A stretch of 64,000 bases of DNA from Lactuca virosa (taxonomy: Eukaryota; Streptophyta; Magnoliopsida; Asterales; Asteraceae). The DNA lies in the NCBI GenBank assembly GCA_928212115.1, contig CAKMRJ010001112.1:403951038-404015037 (forward strand), written 5' to 3'. A model generated the notes under the pieces. That model was not told where the DNA came from. It searched no databases and saw only the letters and a program-made list of their open reading frames with translations. A program made the position numbers and the translations under genes. Positions 51,258-63,629 of the stretch are shown here, piece after piece (position 1 is the stretch's first letter; each line of letters begins with the position of its first letter).

Positions 51258-51775
51258 CAAAGGATGTCCAAGTCCCGAAAGCTAACATTCTTGGACCAAA
51301 ACATGGAGAAAAATATCCTAAAACTAGATCTAAGCATACTATAGACAAGGTAGGAACTTTATACCTCTGATGAACCAGAAATGAAGCTCAACTTCTAGAT
51401 CTACTCTTCTCCTACACGTCCTTGCTCCTTCTTCAAGTATTATCTTCTTCACAATCACAAAGAATGCACAAAAATGGCTCAAAACTCTCAAAAGTGAATT
51501 AGGGTTTCGTGGCTAGGGTTTGGGACAATGGAGGTTGTAAATGAGACCAACTTATGGGGTTAAGGTGTTTAAATAGGGTGCAAAACCTTGAAAATTAGGG
51601 TTTTGTTCTGCTAGTCCTACTCGTCGAGTTGAGGCTCTCAACTCGTCGAGTAGACTTCACAACCCGCATCCAAATCCATCCCTACTCGACGAGTTTGGGA
51701 CCTCCAACTCGTCGAGTTTCTATACAAAAACGAATAAATTTTGAATTAAATACATACCAGGAACCGTGCGTTACA

Positions 51776-51789
51776 AATCTCCCCCACTA
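51776..51789 (-). other. Polypurine tract of the gypsy element
   Basis: Minus strand TAGTGGGGGAGATT lies directly before the 3' LTR start TGTAACGC. This is the normal position for priming plus-strand synthesis and confirms the orientation. Confidence 0.8.
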
Positions 51790-51791
51790 TT

Positions 51792-54700
51792 TCAGACTTC
51801 TTCTGCGAAGTCTGCTGCGTCTGGAAATAGCTCTGGGTAGTGATCCCTCATCTCATCCTCTGGCTCCCACGTCCATTCTGAGCCCTTGCGGTGCTGCCAC
51901 TGCACCTTCACCAACTCTACTCTCTTGTTCCTCAGATCCTTCGTCTTCGTATCGAGAATGGCTACTGGTCTATCGATGTAGTTCAGACTGTCATCCACCT
52001 GAATATCCTCTAAAGGCACCACTGCAGAGTCATCTACTAAGCACTTCCGCAGCTGGGAGACATGAAAGGTGATGTGGATCTGACTAAGCTCGGCTGACAG
52101 ATCCAGTCGATACGCAACCTGGCCCACCTGGGCCAATACCCTGAACAGACCAATGTATATGGGGCCCTACTTGCCCCGCTTCCTAAACTGGATGACACCT
52201 TTCCATGGTGACACCTTCAGGAGGACCATATCTCCTACCCGAAACTCCAGGTCTGATCGACGTCTGTCGGCGTAGCTCTTCTTCCGACTCTGGGCCGTCT
52301 GGAGTCTACTCCGAACCTGCTGGATCTTCTCTGTCGTCTTGAGTACCACTTCAGTACTCCCCTTGACTCTCTGTCCAACCTCACCCCAGCATATCAGGGT
52401 TCTGCACTTCCTCCCATAAAGCATCTCGAAGGGAGGACGGTCGATGTTGGCGTGGTAGCTATTATTGTAGGAAAACTCTTCGAAGGGAAGCTAGGTATCC
52501 CAGCTACCATCGAAGTCTAGAACACATTCCCGCATCATATCCTCCAAGTTCTGGATGGTTCGTTCGCTCTGACCATCCGTCTGCGGGTGAAAAGCCGTGC
52601 TAAAGTGCAGACGAGTACCCAACTTGTCATGAAATTTCTTCCAGAATCTAGAAGTAAACCGTACATCTCGGTCAGAAATCACGGACAACTGGTCCCCGGA
52701 CGAGCTACTACCTCTCTGATGTAGATGTCGGCCATCTTCTCGGCTGAAATTCTCTCCTGAATTGGAATGAAATGGGCACTCTTGGTCAACCGATCCACGA
52801 TGAATCAAATCGAATCCACTCCCCGTGCGGTCCTGGGAAGCTTTGTGATGAAATCCATAACAATATCCTCCCATTTCCACATAGGGATATCCAACGAATG
52901 CGTCCTGCCGTGAGGTCTCAGGTGTTCCAACGAATGCGTCCTGCCGTGAGGTCTCAGGTGTTCGGCGTTGACCTTCCTGCAGGTCAATCACCTCTCGACA
53001 TACCAGGCTACATCCCGCTTCATGTAGGGCCACCATTAATCAGGACGAATATCTCTATACATCTTCGTCGCCCCAGGATGGATATAAAACTTGGATTTGT
53101 GCGCCTCCTCCATCAAAACTTGGTGCACACCCCATGATATGGAAACCACACTCTACGATAGAGTGTCAATAGCCGCGGCTATCATATTCGAAGGAGGAAA
53201 TCTGGCCCACAATAAGCTCGCTCTTCCGGTGTTCCTCCTTCATATCCTCCTGCTGAGCCTCCCGAATCTGCTCCACTAGAGGAGTCACCACTGTCATCCT
53301 TAGACAGATGTCTCTGATCGGGGCTACGAATGACTTGCAGCTAAGTGAATCGGCCACAACATTGGCCTTCCACGGGTGGTAGAGGATCTCACAATTGTAA
53401 TCCTTCACCACGTCCAATCATCGCCGTTGTCTCATGTTCAGATTTGGCTAGTCCATCAGATACCTCAGGCTCTTATGATCCGTGTAAATGGTACAACGGA
53501 CCCCATAGAGGCAGTGTCACCAAATCTTGAGGGCAAAAACAACTACCCCCAACTCCAGGTCGTGTGTCAGGTAATTCGCCTCGTGAGGCTTCAACTGCCT
53601 CGAGGCGTAGGCGATGACGTGCCCTCTCTGCATCAACACTGTGCCCAAACCCGGGATGGACGCATCACAGTATACTATAAAATCCTCAACGCCCTCTGGC
53701 AAGGCTAAGATCGGCACCTCGCACAACCTCTGCCTTAAAGTCTCGAACGCTGCCTGTTGCTCAGGCCCCCAGGAAAAACAACGACCTTCCTCGTCAGCCG
53801 GGTTAGGGGTAGCGCTATCTTGGAGAAATCCTAAATGAATCTCCGATAATAGCCTGCTAAACCGAGGAAGCTCCGAATCAGATGGAGATTTCGGAACCCC
53901 CCATCTCATCACTGCCTCTACCTTGGCCGGGTCGACAAGAATACCGTTCTGGTTGACAAGGTGCCCAGAAACTGCATGTCGCGCAACCAGAACTCGCACT
54001 TGGAAAACTTGGCGTACAAGCTCTCCCTCCTCAGGGTCTTTAGCACCTCCTTCAGGTGCTCCTCATGCTGCTCCTGCGTCTTGGAGTAAACCAAGATGTC
54101 ATCAATAAAGACTATCACAGACCGATCCAACATCGGTCTGCATATGCGGTTCATGAGATCCATGAATGCGACATGAGAATTGGTGAGCCCAAAGGGCATC
54201 ACCACGAACTCGTAATGACCGTAGCGAGTCCGGAAAGCAGTCTCCTGTATATACTCATCTCTTACTCTCATCTGGTGGTAGCCTGAATGAAAATCGATCT
54301 TGGAAAACCAAGATGCCCCCTGAAGCTAGTCAAATAAATCGTTGATCCTCGGGAGTGGGTAAGGGTTCTTCACCGTTACCTTATTCAACTCTTGGTAGTG
54401 TATACACATCTGATGCAACCCATCCTTCTTCTTCACAAACAGAATCAGGGCTCCCCAAGGCGAACTGCTTGGCCTGATAAATCCCTTGTCTAACAGCTCC
54501 TGCAGCTGTGTAGACAACTCCTGCATCTCGGGAGGAGCAAACCGATATGGTGCCTTGGCTATCGGAGCCGCACCCGGAACTAGGTCAATCCTGAACTCCA
54601 CATGTCTCTCCGGATGTATCCCAGACAACTCCTCCAGGAACACATTCGGATACTCCCGCACAACTGGCATGTCGCTCACGGTCACCTTACCCCCTTCCCG

Positions 54701-55180
54701 GGTATCCATAACACATACGACATAACCTGCGCAACCCTGCTGAAGGTAGCGCCTAGCTCTCGCTGTTGAACACAAAGTCGGTCCACGTTGCGGTCTCTCA
54801 ACTTGAATCACCAGCTCTCCCCCACTTGGGGTCCTAACCCAAACCAATTATTGCTCACAGTCAATCACCGCCCCATTAGGGCTCAACCAATCCATGCCTA
54901 TGATGACCTTGTTCCCACGCAAAGGAATGGGAACCAAATCCACGAGGTAACGCTCGTCATACATCCTTAGGACACAATCTCTATAAACCTCTGATGCCCG
55001 GACGGATCGGTTGTCTGTAATATCGACCTCTAAAGGGAAATCCAACATGCCAGAAGGCTCAGCAAACCTCTTGTTGAGTGCAAGAGATACGAATGATCGG
55101 GTGCCCCCCTGAGTCAAATAATACTTCTACTGGGATGCCGTTCACATGGAACGATCCTAAACAAAATACATATAATATAA
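51792..55180 (-). pseudogene. Degenerate gypsy pol: protease, RT, RNase H, integrase, chromodomain-like tail
   Basis: Domains in order on the minus strand. Protease at about 55160-54850: the active-site DSG triplet is visible just upstream of LALNKRF, but a run of six G at 55103-55108 shifts the frame right after it. RT at about 54560-53960: [33 protein letters not shown] and the catalytic [17 protein letters not shown] stop interrupts it near 54328. RNase H at about 53800-53400: [12 protein letters not shown] and [14 protein letters not shown]. Integrase at about 53200-52170: ISDRDVRFTSRFW, FHPQTDGQSERT and SYADRRRSDLEF. Tail at 52136-51792: FHVSQLRKCL, then the chromodomain-like VELVKVQWQHRKGSEWTWEP, ending ADFAEEV and stop. 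At least six frame breaks; integrase has a 36-bp in-frame duplication. Confidence 0.85.
52890..52961. repeat. 36-bp in-frame tandem duplication in integrase
   Basis: The unit containing CGAATGCGTCCTGCCGTGAG occurs twice in direct tandem. Read in the integrase frame it duplicates 12 residues (EHLRPHGRTHSL) just before DIPMWKWEDIVMDF, between the zinc-binding and catalytic regions. Confidence 0.85.
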
Positions 55181-55206
55181 ATATCAAAACTGACATATAA
55201 TAAAAG

Positions 55207-56064
55207 CTAGGGAGAAGAAAACATACCCGTCACCACATCCGGTGTGGCACGCGCCTCCTCGGCAGTCAGCTGGAAGGCTCGGCTCCTCACCACTGGAGCA
55301 TCTGACTTTCCCTGTCGTCCATCTGTGATCTGCAGGGTCACTGGAGCTGGAGCCGCCACTGGCGCACCTAATGTCAATCTCGGGCAGTTGGCCTTTTTAT
55401 GGCCCTTCTGATTGCAATGGAAGCAAATCGGGTCTGATGCTTGAAGGGTGGGGGTAGGAGCAGTATAATTCCTGCCAAAGTGCCTAAGCTTGCCGCACTT
55501 ATAGCAACCCGATCCCCCTAATCTGCAAACTCCCTCATGCGTCTTGCCACATTTCGCACGTCGGCTCCGGCCCTGCTGGCCCTTCGACCTTAAGTCGAAT
55601 CCCTTGGGTTTCTTCCCAGAAACCCCAGTCACCTGCCCAGTCTCCGCCTTCCTCTTCCTGATGTGATCGTCTCTATATCAATCTCCCTCTCCCTCGCCCT
55701 CGCTATCATATCATCCAAATTTGGGCATGCCGAGTAGCTGACATGTTTCCAAATGTCAGCTCTCAACATATCATGGTACCGGGTTTTCTTCATCTCCTCA
55801 TCACCCGCGTACCGAGGCACCAGTAAGGCCCTCTCCCTGAACTTGGTGGTAAGCTCTGCCACTGACTCAGTAGTCTGCCTTATATCCAAGAACTCTTTGG
55901 CTAGCTGCTGGATCTCCACAGCTGGTGCAAACTCAGCCCTAAATCTGGTCACAAAGTCCGACCAGGTCATAGCCTCAATATATGGGGCTCCCAAAGTATC
56001 ACTGACTGCCTCCCACCAGTCTCTGTCTCTCTTTCTTAAACACCCAGCAGCATACCTGACCTTC
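55207..56064 (-). pseudogene. Gypsy gag, C-terminal part with two zinc knuckles
   Basis: The minus-strand frame VRYAAGCLRKRDRDWWEAV continues through FVTRFRAEFAPAVEIQQLAKEF, typical retrotransposon gag capsid sequence, to a frame change near 55665. The nucleocapsid part then has CYKCGKLRHFGRNY, in which the last ligand is Tyr instead of Cys, and an intact CFHCNQKGHKKANC. The right end at 56064 is the copia target site. The N-terminal half of the same gag continues at 63630. Confidence 0.85.
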
Positions 56065-56869
56065 TGTTGGATTAGCTGTCTAAGCTCATAACTATTATTG
56101 GTATGTACTCGACCCGAGAGTAGCATGGTCCATTTGGGTTAGATAACACCAGGACAATTTGTTAGGATGGACTCTTGAGAGAAGGTTATATATGATATTT
56201 TAATATATTATAAGTTATAATATATTAATATGAAATCATATGTTTTAATTAGTATTGATCAAGAATTAATTTGGAATTAATTTAGTGATCAAAAGAGACT
56301 AATTAAATCTATGGGGACTAATTATGGTTAATTAGTATATTTTATGTGTTGGGCTTATGATCCATGTGGACCAAGTTTATGTATGGATACATAAAGAGTT
56401 GGGCCACATGAACCATGGATCATTAAAAACCCATGGGTATGGATTTGGGTTATACCCATGACCCTTGAAATACCACACATATAAATACATATATGATGAC
56501 CTAAAACCGCGACCTTAGGGGGTGTGCATGTTCTTGGAGTTCATGAAGGTTTTTGGTGCATGGAGTTTCTCTCTCAAGAGTCACCTTTGTTCTAGGTGAG
56601 TTGTGATTCCATTTGAGGTGCAACACTGGGGGAACTAAGTTCTTAAAGGCAAAAGTCTTTCAAGTAACACCAAATACATCAAGACTTCAAGCCACATAAA
56701 AGGTATGTTACTCTAACTAGTATCTTGTATTGTTTATGACAAATTGCATGCTAGTTATAAGTTTAATGCCTTGGAAACCATTTGCATGTATAATTAGTGA
56801 AAACATAGATCCAAGGTATTTAGGGTTGTATGTGCACCATAGGATGTTGTAGTATACTAATACCCATCA
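56065..56869 (+). repeat. 5' LTR of the copia element
   Basis: 805 bp, TGTTGGATTAGCTG to ACCCATCA. It carries an AT-rich block near 56200-56290 and a TATAAATA box near 56480 that may be the promoter. Confidence 0.88.
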
Positions 56870-56870
56870 G

Positions 56871-56883
56871 TGGTATCAGAGCC
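56871..56883 (+). other. Primer-binding site of the copia element
   Basis: TGGTATCAGAGCC one base after the 5' LTR, complementary to the 3' end of initiator tRNA-Met, as usual for plant Ty1/copia elements. Confidence 0.9.
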
Positions 56884-58077
56884 AAGGCTTGTTTTCAATT
56901 ATACTTGGTGCAAATTGCTGAAAAAACTGAAAAAATCGAAGTTTTTTGCTGTCTGGACAGGGGACTCGACGAGTCCATGTACAAACTCATCCAACTCGTC
57001 GAGTTTGTTCTTGCACTCGGCGAGTTGGACCCCCTGACAACATATCTTCGAGTTTTTTCGCTAGGAATTGATAGGGAACATTACCCTAAGCTGTTTTTGA
57101 ACTTATAAACCTGTTTTTGATGTGGTAATGTTCATGCTAATCCAATTTCAAAGATAATTGTCAATGGATTCATGTTTTGTATTAGTTTAATGGTTAGACA
57201 AATTACATGAAAATTGTTTGATTTGAATTATCTTGTTCTTATGAGTTGGTTTAGATTAATAGAAAAATTATGTGATAATTTGTTTTCAATCCAAATTGAT
57301 CTAAAAGTTGTTCAACAAATGTGTTTTTGTAACTTGTCCTCAAGTTATATGAAAAGTCTCATTTATGATTTTTAAAACTCATAAGATTTTCATAAGTTAT
57401 GAAAATGAAGAGTCTCATTCTTTTAATGTTTTAAAGTCTTCCATAACTTGTCCTCAAGTTATGGAACTTGCAGAGTTTTTTCATTAAAACTACTTTAAAC
57501 TCATAAGTTATGGAAACCAAAAGTTTTTTTGAATTGTTCAAAACTTGCCCTCAAGTTTTGGAATTTGTAAAGTTTTCCCCCATGAATACTTTAATTCCAA
57601 GTAAACCCTTAGAATTTTAAAAGTTAAAATTCAACCCTTATACTATTATAATATTAATAGTTAATAGTTATATATATGTATAAGAGTATGTCAGTATTAC
57701 CGTTAGTAGGCCTCATTCACGAAGCCGGTCTATAAGGGGGTATAAGGGTACTTGCCTATAAACTGGTAGTTTTTAAGGGTGTCCACTCTCACCCACCGCT
57801 TCCTTGACTCGTGGAGGGTCGTTATATCGAACGGGGTTTGACAGGACATTGATTCTCCCTTCATTAAAAGTATAATGATAAATACTAAGTAACTAAACAC
57901 TTATAAATTCCCAATCTTAGTTTCTTAGGAAAATGTCAAATTCCCAATCTTAGTTTCTTAGGAAAATGTCCACGGGCTGCAACTAGAGAATTTTATTAAA
58001 ACTCACAAGATTACAATTGGCTTGACACTCTACACTTGATGTTCTCTCAAGTTTTTGCACACATTCTCTGCTACACA

Positions 58078-58108
<31 letters not shown>

Positions 58109-58490
58109 AAGGAGATGTGCCGTAAACTTTTCTTGATTCACACAAATTTGCCGTCCATATTGACAAAATTGCCGCAATTGAGAAAAAAGGAGCCATCATT
58201 ATAATTTTAATATTTCTGCCGTCCATTGTTTGACCATGCAAAAGATGCGTCCAAATAATAAACAATTGATTTGCCGACATGTACGTCCATTCAATATTAA
58301 ACAATTGAATTGTTTAATATTTGTCAAGTTACATTTATGGCCCTTGAATTCTTAGGAACTTGTCAATTTGTTCAAGACTCCATAAATCTTAACAGTCCCG
58401 TGGTTGGATCATGGAAATCATACGTCTCTTCATCCACCTCCTCCAACTAATTCTCCCTAACCGACAAGTTCAAGGTCAATCAAGCCCTAT
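56884..58490 (+). other. Long leader and decayed 5' interior of the copia element
   Basis: The leader contains three closely spaced palindromes of the ACTCGNCGAGT type (56966-57028). Downstream is a decayed stretch with an exact tandem pair of about 34 bp (unit AATTCCCAATCTTAGTTTC..., 57905-57970) and a (TA)n tract at 58088-58108. The block at about 57980-58320 (GCCGTCCATATTGAC and neighbours) may be a further small insertion. No recognisable protein until gag near 58495. Confidence 0.45.
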
Positions 58491-58494
58491 TGGC

Positions 58495-58960
58495 AAGCAA
58501 AGTCTATGTGTGCTCACATCTTGGAGATAAATTCACATGTTGACAAGCCGGGAGAGTTGGGTGTCAAGGTCTTGAGGAAGTTGGTTGTTGACTAGGTTCT
58601 TCAATCACTTTCTATGTCACATAGTGAGTTCCTTTAGGACTACTATGTGACAGACCACGACATGACCCTTAATGATCTAACATATTTGCTTGTTGCTGCT
58701 GAATCAGCAATGATTTGGTGCACTAGTAAAGCAAATTTGATTGAAAGATTGACTTCCCAAACTTCTATGGACATTGACCATGGTAACATTAGAAATCCAG
58801 AAAAGCTTTCTGAGATAGTCCCATGTATCATTACTAAAGAGTCCATAAGTTTCTATTGCCAAAAGAAGGGGCATTAGTTGCGAAGCTGCCCTATTTACCT
58901 GGAAGTTCACTAGGATGGTAAAAGTCAAAATTTTGACTATGCTTCAGGTAAAGTCCACTA
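58495..58960 (+). pseudogene. Copia gag remnant
   Basis: The frame contains gag words (SLSMSHSEFL, then TDHDMTLNDLTYLLVAAESA and TSQTSMDIDHGNI). A zinc knuckle starts CQKKGH and then has TAG at 58875-58877 where a Trp codon is usual, before LRSC. A stop is also present near 58637, so the reading frame is broken on both sides. Confidence 0.7.
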
Positions 58961-61001
58961 TCTAACTCTATTAAGTTCCTAATTGGAGATTCTTATTACA
59001 TGATGTGACTAGGTTGCATTTTGATGTTTTGTATAATCGAAAAAGGAGAGGAAGCTTAGAAGAAGAGTATGCTGAGTCTGATCGCGAAGATGGATTTCGA
59101 TCGCATGATTCGAAGATCAGAATTTTGAGCTGTTGCTTAAGAGTTATGATAGATGGCTTAGGAATAGATAACAACATAGTTTTCATATGCATTTGCATTG
59201 CAAGGATAAGTTTTTTCCGCAAAGTTTTAAAATAAAAGAAAAAAGTTTTAAATTTTATTTATTTTAAATATCCTTACAGTGGCATTTGTGAAAAATTGTT
59301 GTTCCTTATTTCCATTGATAGCAGTATTGGAAAATGGATTTGATTCTTTAGTTTGTGGTAGTGTTATAATTTACCAAATAAGGAAAGATTCTCATCACCC
59401 AAGTTTCAGTTGGATAGAAACTTGGAATCAAGCAACTTGTATTGTATGATGAATGAGAATTTTCATATTTGGGAAATTAAGACTAATTCCTCGATCACAT
59501 GTATATGTGAGTCAAGTGAAGGACTAGGGGTGGGGTACACTTGGGTGTGCACTGGTCAGGTCCATCACAGAGAACGATAAGACTATTCATCATGATTTAC
59601 TAAAGTTTAGTAAATATGGTTATACTTACAAGTTTAAGTGTAATTCTGAAACATTGGAAAAGTTACAATATAAGGCAGAACGGATGAGAAGAATCAAAGT
59701 AGGGAGAAGGATAAAAGTTTCTCAAATTTGGAAAGATGGGAGAGTACTTGAGTATCTTATTTATGGTTATCTTAGTGATTATGAAACCATATCATAATTG
59801 ATTCTCTAAGGACATCTTAGTGCATTTGTTTGACTAAGAAGAGGAATCATGAATTGTTGAATTGGTTAAATCAAAAATATAAGTCATACTTCGTTCCAAA
59901 ACAAGTCTTAGAGTCATACTCCAAGATTGTAACTTGAGTGACATGATCTTAAGAAGGTTTTGAAACACTTATCAAATGTAGAGTAAAATGTTTTCTACTC
60001 TTGTACATTTGAAATTGGTGAGTTGTGATGTTTTGGATAAAACAAAGACCAACTAAGGCCAATTGTGTGAAGTGTTTGTCTTATAACCGCACTAACTCTT
60101 GAATATTTGCTTTGTTAAGGAATGGTTCTTGACAAGAGAATCTTATATGTCAAGAGGTCAGTGGGAGTCTTAAAGATCATGAAAAGTTTCAAGAACTAAT
60201 CAAGGGTATTGTTTATCACTAGCACACGACTTGAGGTTTATAACCTATCATGTTGACATATTCTTATTTCTGTGCCTATTCCAGTTAAAGTTGACTATGC
60301 ATGTGAGTTCTATGAGTTCTCAATTGTTTGCATAACAACTTGGAAGCAATGGTAGGCCCTTGTGCTGCAGGGTGGCAAGAAAACTAAGATTAAACAAGTT
60401 CAGTCCATATAGTTTGGATTTGTCACTAACCTTGTCTTGTGATTATGGTTATGACAAATTTACATGGATAGGAACACATACACCATAAAAATCTAAGTGT
60501 CATCAGGTTTCTCTCCGATTCATGAAAATGATGGTGAGGAAACACTTTTACTAAGTAGATTTTAAGTAGATAGCAATTGTGATATTTGCATTCTCAAAGT
60601 CGTTAGTGGAGCGTGTGTGGTTAACTGACACACTAACATGGACTTGTGAGAAATGGCAAAGGTCTAAACAATTGAGACTATGATTACGACATACCTTTTC
60701 ATAGTTCTAAATAAATTGTTTAGACACACATGTGAGTTAAAAAAGACAATAAAGTATTGATTTCTAGAAGTCCAACAGATTTCTGGATACATGTCAAAGC
60801 TAGTGGGAGCATAAGTGTTATGCTAATAATTATCATGTTAGTGGGAGCATGATTATTATGTTAAGTATTGCAAGTTAGCAGTGTTAATTATAGAAAACAA
60901 AAGTTTCAATTGGGAAAAGTTGTTTTGCTATAATTAAGGGAGAGGAAATTATACTTCATTTCAATTCTAAAAGCTTAGATTGAGATTTTAATCATCTTTG
61001 G

Positions 61002-61067
<66 letters not shown>

Positions 61068-62812
61068 ATTTTATGTTGGAATGGTTCAACATAAGGAAAT
61101 TCTATATATATTGCGTTCTCAAAATTCGATTATGATTACGGCATACCTCTTCATAGTCGAATTATGAAAACATGGCAAATAAAAAATATTGTAGCAAAAG
61201 ACTGGTCTAGGATCATGTATCTATGTGAGACATCATGAATCGTGTACCATATGCTTCAGATATAGGATTGATTACATGTGCTATAATATTTATCATTTCT
61301 AAATTTTTCCTAATGCCTAGGGCATTAAGAGGGAAAAAGTACTAGAACTGGATATGACTAAAATGATTAAGTAATTGTCGAGGACAATCTGATTTATACC
61401 AAAGATTGGTTGCTCATGGGCAATTGGAAGTATAGTGTTATTTTTGGAAGGAGCATATTGACATAGTCTGAAAGGAGGCAACTCTTGTTCAGAAGTGATA
61501 GTCAAAATGGGAATGTGGAAATGTTTCCATAGGTGGAAGTTATTCAATAAATCTGTGTAAGATTAGAAAACTTAATGCAGGAAGGATGTTCAAAGGAATG
61601 TACTTTGAATTTGAGACTTCGTTTCCATGGAATTGATCTCCATTGGAATACTTTGTAATGTCTGTTGACAAGTCTATGTGACTTTGTGCATAGTCATTAC
61701 AAGAGGATCAATGCATATAACTTTAGAATCTAACATATTTCAGTAAATGGCAAAGAATCTTGTATTCTTACATTTGTGGTAAGGACTTGGGATTGTGAAA
61801 TGAGGATCATTGGAATTATGTTCAATTGATCTATTCCACAAAGTAAGGATCATAGTCAAACATAGTGTGCATACTTGGAGTATGGCATAACTATTGTTTG
61901 GACAAACATAGTATGCATGCTTGGAGCATGGCATGACTATTGTTTTGATTCAAGTATAAAGTTGATTATTCGAAACATTATACAATGAATAATGAGTAAT
62001 CAATATGGTGTTTAAATAAAGGTGTTTTATTTACTCTTAAAGGTGCTTGGGGCCATATAGGATTAGTATTATTCTTGTGTTTCACTTTGCATGTTTTGAC
62101 TTCCCGAATAACTAGGTTATTCAAACTCTCCTCAATCAATCATACTTTGGAAGTAGGTATGAATCAAGACTATCATGAATGGGTCTGTAGTTTGTCTAGG
62201 TGGCCTAGACATAGCCGCAGTATTCATGAGTGCTCCTGGAATGAGATTCGAGTATTGGATTAAACCCACACTCATTTGAATCACTTCATGGATTTTATCA
62301 CGAGTGATCATGAGACGATAATATCTTATATTCTTCAAACGGAGACGTGTGAGTTGTAGTTGCGCATCAGTTGCACATTGACATATGTAAACGCAACTAG
62401 TAACTTGGTTGTTGTAAAACATATCGTTGTGTGTAATTTGATGAGTAAGTACAAGCGAACATTTGGGTCGAAGTTTATCCATTCCTTTTTCCCTTGGAGG
62501 GAGAAAAGCGATATTTGTGGGCCCCTCGATGATTTAGTGATGACAAACGTAAGTGCTCGGCCGGGCCTGGACTGATTTGATTTGTTCGATTAGTCAGTTG
62601 TCGTAAATCAGAAATCAGGAAACAATAAATGGACAGATAGAATGATTATAATCCATGTCTCAGTCCATATGATATCTAGAATGGAGGAATATATGATCCC
62701 TTATCTAATGGACATGTCATTGACTAGGTCAGAGTTCGACAACGGATTTTAAGAGCTACGATTGCTAGTTGGGATCTTGGAGTCATACGCAATAATAGTT
62801 TTAGACTTATCT
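58961..62812 (+). pseudogene. Heavily decayed copia pol region
   Basis: No open frame exceeds about 115 codons. One short match is visible near 61227-61290 (DIMNRVPYASDIGLITCAI), the end of a copia reverse transcriptase. The RT active site, integrase core and protease could not be located by eye. A long (TA)n tract lies at 61007-61066. The last about 400 bp before the 3' LTR look like 3' untranslated sequence. Confidence 0.5.
61007..61066. repeat. (TA)n microsatellite
   Basis: About 30 TA units inside the copia interior. Similar tracts lie at 12270-12318, 15061-15110, 21202-21241, 24050-24086, 35720-35796, 36468-36513, 40719-40757 and 43387-43455. Confidence 0.95.
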
Positions 62813-62823
62813 AAGTAGGAGAG
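62813..62823 (+). other. Polypurine tract of the copia element
   Basis: AGTAGGAGAG directly before the 3' LTR start TGTTGG, in the normal position. Confidence 0.75.
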
Positions 62824-63629
62824 TGTTGGATTAGATGTCTAAGCCTATAACTATTATTGGTATGTACTCGACCCGAGAGTAGCATGGTCCATTTGGGTTG
62901 CATAACACCAGGACAATTTGTTAGGATGGACTCTTGAGAGAAGGTTATATATGATATGTTAATATATTATAAGTTATAATATATTAATATGAAATCATAT
63001 GTTTTAATTAGTATTGATCAAGAATTAATTTGGAATTAATTTAGTGATCAAAAGAGACTAATTAAATCTATGGGGACTAATTATGGTAATTAGTTATATT
63101 TATATGTGTTGGGCTTATGATCCATGTTGGACCAAGTTTATGTATGGATACATAAAGAGTTGGGCCACATGAACCATGGATCATAAAAACCCATGGGTAT
63201 GGATTTGGGTTATACCCATGACCCTTGAAATACCACACATATAAATACATATATGATGACCTAAAACCGCGACCTTAGGGGGTGTGCATGTTCTTGGAGT
63301 TCATGAAGGTTTTTGGTGCATGGAGTTTCTCTCTCAAGAGTCACCTTTGTTCTAGGTGAGTTGTGATTCCATTTGAGGTGCAACACTTGGGGCACTAAGT
63401 TCTTAAAGGCAAAAGTTTTTCAAGCAACACCAAATACATCAAGACTTCAAGCCATATAAAATGCGTGTTACTCTAACTAGTATCTTGTATTGTTTATGAC
63501 AAATTTCATGCTCGTTATAAGTTTAATGCCTTGGAAACCATTTGTATGTATAATTAGTGAAAACATTGATCCAAGGTATTTAGGGTTGTATGTGCACCAT
63601 AGGATGTTGTAGTATACTAAAACCCATCA
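62824..63629 (+). repeat. 3' LTR of the copia element
   Basis: 806 bp, paired with 56065-56869. It differs by scattered substitutions and single-base indels. Confidence 0.9.

Larger units (their letters stand above)
48940..51775 (-). repeat. 3' LTR of the gypsy element (interrupted by a copia solo LTR)
   Basis: The plus strand runs from TGTAACATCCC to CGTGCGTTACA, 2,836 bp, or about 2.09 kb without the nested LTR and target repeat. It carries about ten copies of AACTCGTCGAGTT and close variants (49854-50065 and 51610-51720), mostly in pairs, a 79-bp tandem duplication at 50069-50226, and CTTAATGCATTAAG palindromes. The LTR body continues to about 51600, where the leader-like sequence AGGGTGCAAAACC suggests the promoter region. 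Confidence 0.8.
56065..63629 (+). mobile_element. Complete but degenerate Ty1/copia element, 7,565 bp, inserted in gypsy gag
   Basis: LTRs of 805 bp (56065-56869) and 806 bp (62824-63629) begin TGTTGGATTAG and end ACCCATCA. The target duplication CCTTC lies at 56060-56064 and 63630-63634. The primer site follows the left LTR and a purine tract precedes the right one, so the element is in plus orientation. I see more than 15 differences between the LTRs, so the insertion is not very recent. The coding region is full of stops. The insertion interrupts gag of the minus-strand gypsy element. Confidence 0.92.

Noticed and set aside
51629..52072. 147-codon plus-strand open frame
   Set aside because: Antisense to the gypsy integrase tail and LTR junction; no domain.
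55753..56091. 112-codon plus-strand open frame
   Set aside because: Antisense of gypsy gag, sharing its frame structure.
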